Assembly: GCA_937876195.1 (NCBI GenBank) | Contig: CALEIK010000001.1 | Span: 1-5,868 of the forward strand | From: an uncultured Flavobacteriales bacterium | GTDB taxonomy: Bacteria > Bacteroidota > Bacteroidia > Flavobacteriales_D > Crocinitomicaceae | Direction: 5' to 3' | Length of the DNA: 5,868 nt | Part shown: piece after piece, positions 4,226-5,868 of the stretch | How the letters are laid out: the number at the start of each line of letters is the position of its first letter | How positions within the stretch are numbered: position 1 is the stretch's first letter | Program-made: the position numbers and the translations under genes | The notes under the pieces: model-generated | The model's database searches: none | What the model was told of the DNA's origin: nothing | Seen by the model: only the letters and a program-made list of their open reading frames with translations

Positions 4226-5868
4226 CTACTCCGATTCAAGTACTTTCAAGTTTGCGAAACGCAATAAGACCGTTTTCGAACCATGGTGTGGGAAGAAAAT
4301 CGTCGCTTTCTTATCGCCGCCATCACCTGTGAGCTGCGTCACTTTTCCTTTTCCAAAACGATCGTGCTCAACATTGTAACCCACTTTTAAATGAACATCA
4401 CCAGCACTTACTTTGCCTACAGGGTTACCAACTTTTTGGATGGGAGTGAGAGAACGCGAAACAAAAGACTTATTCAGTCCTCCTGTAAACGGTTGCTCAT
4501 AGCTTGCTGCTCTTCCTGATAAAGATCTTCCTTGACCTCTTTCGGGACTTTCATGCGTCACAAAATTCTCATTGATTTCAGAAATAAAACGACTTGCTTC
4601 CGCTGAGATGAGGTTGCCCCACTGAAAACGAGAGGTGGCATATGACAGTGTGCATGTCTCTTTCGCACGTGTAATCGCCACGTAAAACAAGCGACGTTCT
4701 TCTTCTAATTCCGAACGTGTATTCAGCGCCATTTGGGAAGGGAATAAATTTTCTTCCAGTCCAACCAAATAGACATGCTGAAATTCCAACCCTTTACTCG
4801 AGTGGATGGTCATTAGAGTCACGTGATTTTTGTCATCGCCTTTCTCATCATCCGCATCGGTGAGCAGTGCAACATCCAACATGAATTCTGAAAGCGACTT
4901 GGAAGCATCCTCAGGTTGATTCTCCACAAAGGATTTTATACCAGACAACAACTCTTCAATGTTTTGATAGCGCTCAATTTCTTCTGGACCTTTGTCTTTG
5001 TCCGTATGCAGTTCCTTTAATATCCCCGACGATTTAGCAATTTCTTGTCCCAACGTATAGGCATCCAACGATTCCAACTGTGCCTTAAAACTTTTTATCA
5101 TCGTGACAAAATCCGAAATCTTGTTCTTGGCCGAGGCATTGATCGCGACAGGAAAACTATTAAAGTTGGAAATGATATCCCATGGACTGACATTGTATTG
5201 GTTGGCAGCAATAATGATGTTTTCAATTGTCGTTTTTCCAATTCCTCGCTTCGGATAATTAATGACACGCTTCAATGCTTCTTCATCATTGTGATTGGCA
5301 GTCAAACGAAAATAAGCAAGTAAATCTTTGATTTCCTTACGTTGATAGAAGGACAATCCACCGTAAATTTTATACGGAACATTTAACTTTCGAAGCGATT
5401 CCTCAAACGATCTCGATTGGCGATTGGTGCGGTAAAGAATCACAAAATTACTGTAATCTAAACCTTCAGCGCGGCATTTATCGTAGATTTTATTCGTAAT
5501 GGTCTTCCCTTCTTCATTGTCCGTAAGGGTGCGAATGACATTGATTTTCTGTCCCTCCTTGTTATCCGTCCAAACCGTTTTTTTGATTTGATCCTTGTTA
5601 CGAGCAATCACCCCATTTGCGGCTTCAACAATATTTTTGGTGCTTCGGTAATTTTGTTCGAGTTTGAATAATTTAAAATCGGGATAGTCCTTTTTGAAGT
5701 TCAAAATATTCTGAATGTTCGCACCACGAAAGGAATAGATACTCTGCGCATCATCGCCAACCACGCAAATATTTTCATAAACGGCAGCCAGTTTTTTGAC
5801 GATCAAGTATTGCGCGTAATTTGTATCCTGGTACTCATCAACTAAGATGTATTTGAATTTTTGCTGAT
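4226..5868 (-). CDS. uvrD: UvrD/PcrA-family DNA helicase (SF1A, 3'-5'), 5' end outside window
   Basis: ATP-driven 3'-5' DNA helicase of repair and replication-conflict resolution. The reading frame is open to the right edge; 547 codons are present, and about 200-230 N-terminal residues with the Q motif and Walker A are missing. Counting from the first visible full codon: motif II YILVDEYQDTN (6-16, Walker B DE at 10-11), motif III VVGDDAQSIYSFRGA (35-49), motif IV LEQNYRST (69-76), motif V IHSSKGLEF (354-362), and motif VI RRLFYVAITRAKE (391-403, arginine finger region). After a Gly/Ser-rich linker the last 50 or so residues (VGYNVEHDRFGKGKV to LLRFANLKVLESE) form the Tudor-like tail seen in PcrA/UvrD, which in PcrA contacts RNA polymerase. 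The stop is TAG. No catalytic motif in view is degraded. The gene is convergent with tamL. Calling it uvrD or pcrA is a naming choice; Rep is less likely given the tail. Confidence 0.95.
   Translation of the reverse strand, partial: QQKFKYILVDEYQDTNYAQYLIVKKLAAVYENICVVGDDAQSIYSFRGANIQNILNFKKDYPDFKLFKLEQNYRSTKNIVEAANGVIARNKDQIKKTVWTDNKEGQKINVIRTLTDNEEGKTITNKIYDKCRAEGLDYSNFVILYRTNRQSRSFEESLRKLNVPYKIYGGLSFYQRKEIKDLLAYFRLTANHNDEEALKRVINYPKRGIGKTTIENIIIAANQYNVSPWDIISNFNSFPVAINASAKNKISDFVTMIKSFKAQLESLDAYTLGQEIAKSSGILKELHTDKDKGPEEIERYQNIEELLSGIKSFVENQPEDASKSLSEFMLDVALLTDADDEKGDDKNHVTLMTIHSSKGLEFQHVYLVGLEENLFPSQMALNTRSELEEERRLFYVAITRAKETCTLSYATSRFQWGNLISAEASRFISEINENFVTHESPERGQGRSLSGRAASYEQPFTGGLNKSFVSRSLTPIQKVGNPVGKVSAGDVHLKVGYNVEHDRFGKGKVTQLTGDGGDKKATIFFPHHGSKTVLLRFANLKVLESE

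Noticed and set aside
5804..5806. TTG codon as possible start of the helicase
   Set aside because: The frame is open to the window edge, and the residues upstream (YILVDEYQDTN) are helicase motif II, so the true start is outside the window.
4226..5868. Helicase as part of a defence or mobile system
   Set aside because: The complete set of UvrD/PcrA motifs in view plus the Tudor-like tail and housekeeping neighbours point to the chromosomal repair helicase; no nuclease or integrase gene is nearby.

Overview
The window looks like ordinary chromosome of a Bacteroidota bacterium, probably order Flavobacteriales. The signs are low G+C, exact matches to the Bacteroidota promoter (TTTG, 19 bp, TAnnTTTG), translation starts without a Shine-Dalgarno sequence, very short lipoproteins with an SC-KK lipobox, and a lipid-modified BamA/TamA-type outer-membrane protein (TamL), which is typical of the phylum. 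The genus cannot be fixed from this sequence.

Layout. Positions 1-372 hold two tandem minus-strand genes for tiny cysteine-rich lipoproteins. The second copy is cut by the window edge after 14 codons. Between them lie a promoter element and a double hairpin that includes a near-ideal intrinsic terminator (cUUCGg tetraloop plus T-run). A textbook promoter drives the complete copy (413-443). Next comes a minus-strand SpoU/TrmH-family RNA 2'-O-methyltransferase (532-1272). It is divergent from tamL (1285-3945, plus strand), with only 12 bp between the two GTG start codons. A 280-bp convergent intergenic region (3946-4225) carries palindromic repeats built from GCAATAT-type words. The last gene is the 3' three quarters of a UvrD/PcrA superfamily 1 helicase (4226 to the right edge, minus strand), which lacks its Walker A end because the window stops there.

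Function. The genes are mostly housekeeping: outer-membrane/envelope assembly (TamL), ribose methylation of rRNA or tRNA, and DNA repair/replication-linked unwinding (UvrD/PcrA). The small lipoproteins have no function I can recognise. No toxin-antitoxin, CRISPR, phage, transposase or defence module is visible.

Most worth a second look: the tandem micro-lipoprotein duplication; the TTATAA palindrome that puts stop codons on both strands directly ahead of two GTG starts, with promoter-like boxes inside each opposing gene; and the modular hairpin repeats downstream of tamL. I see no strong evidence for a new biological system.
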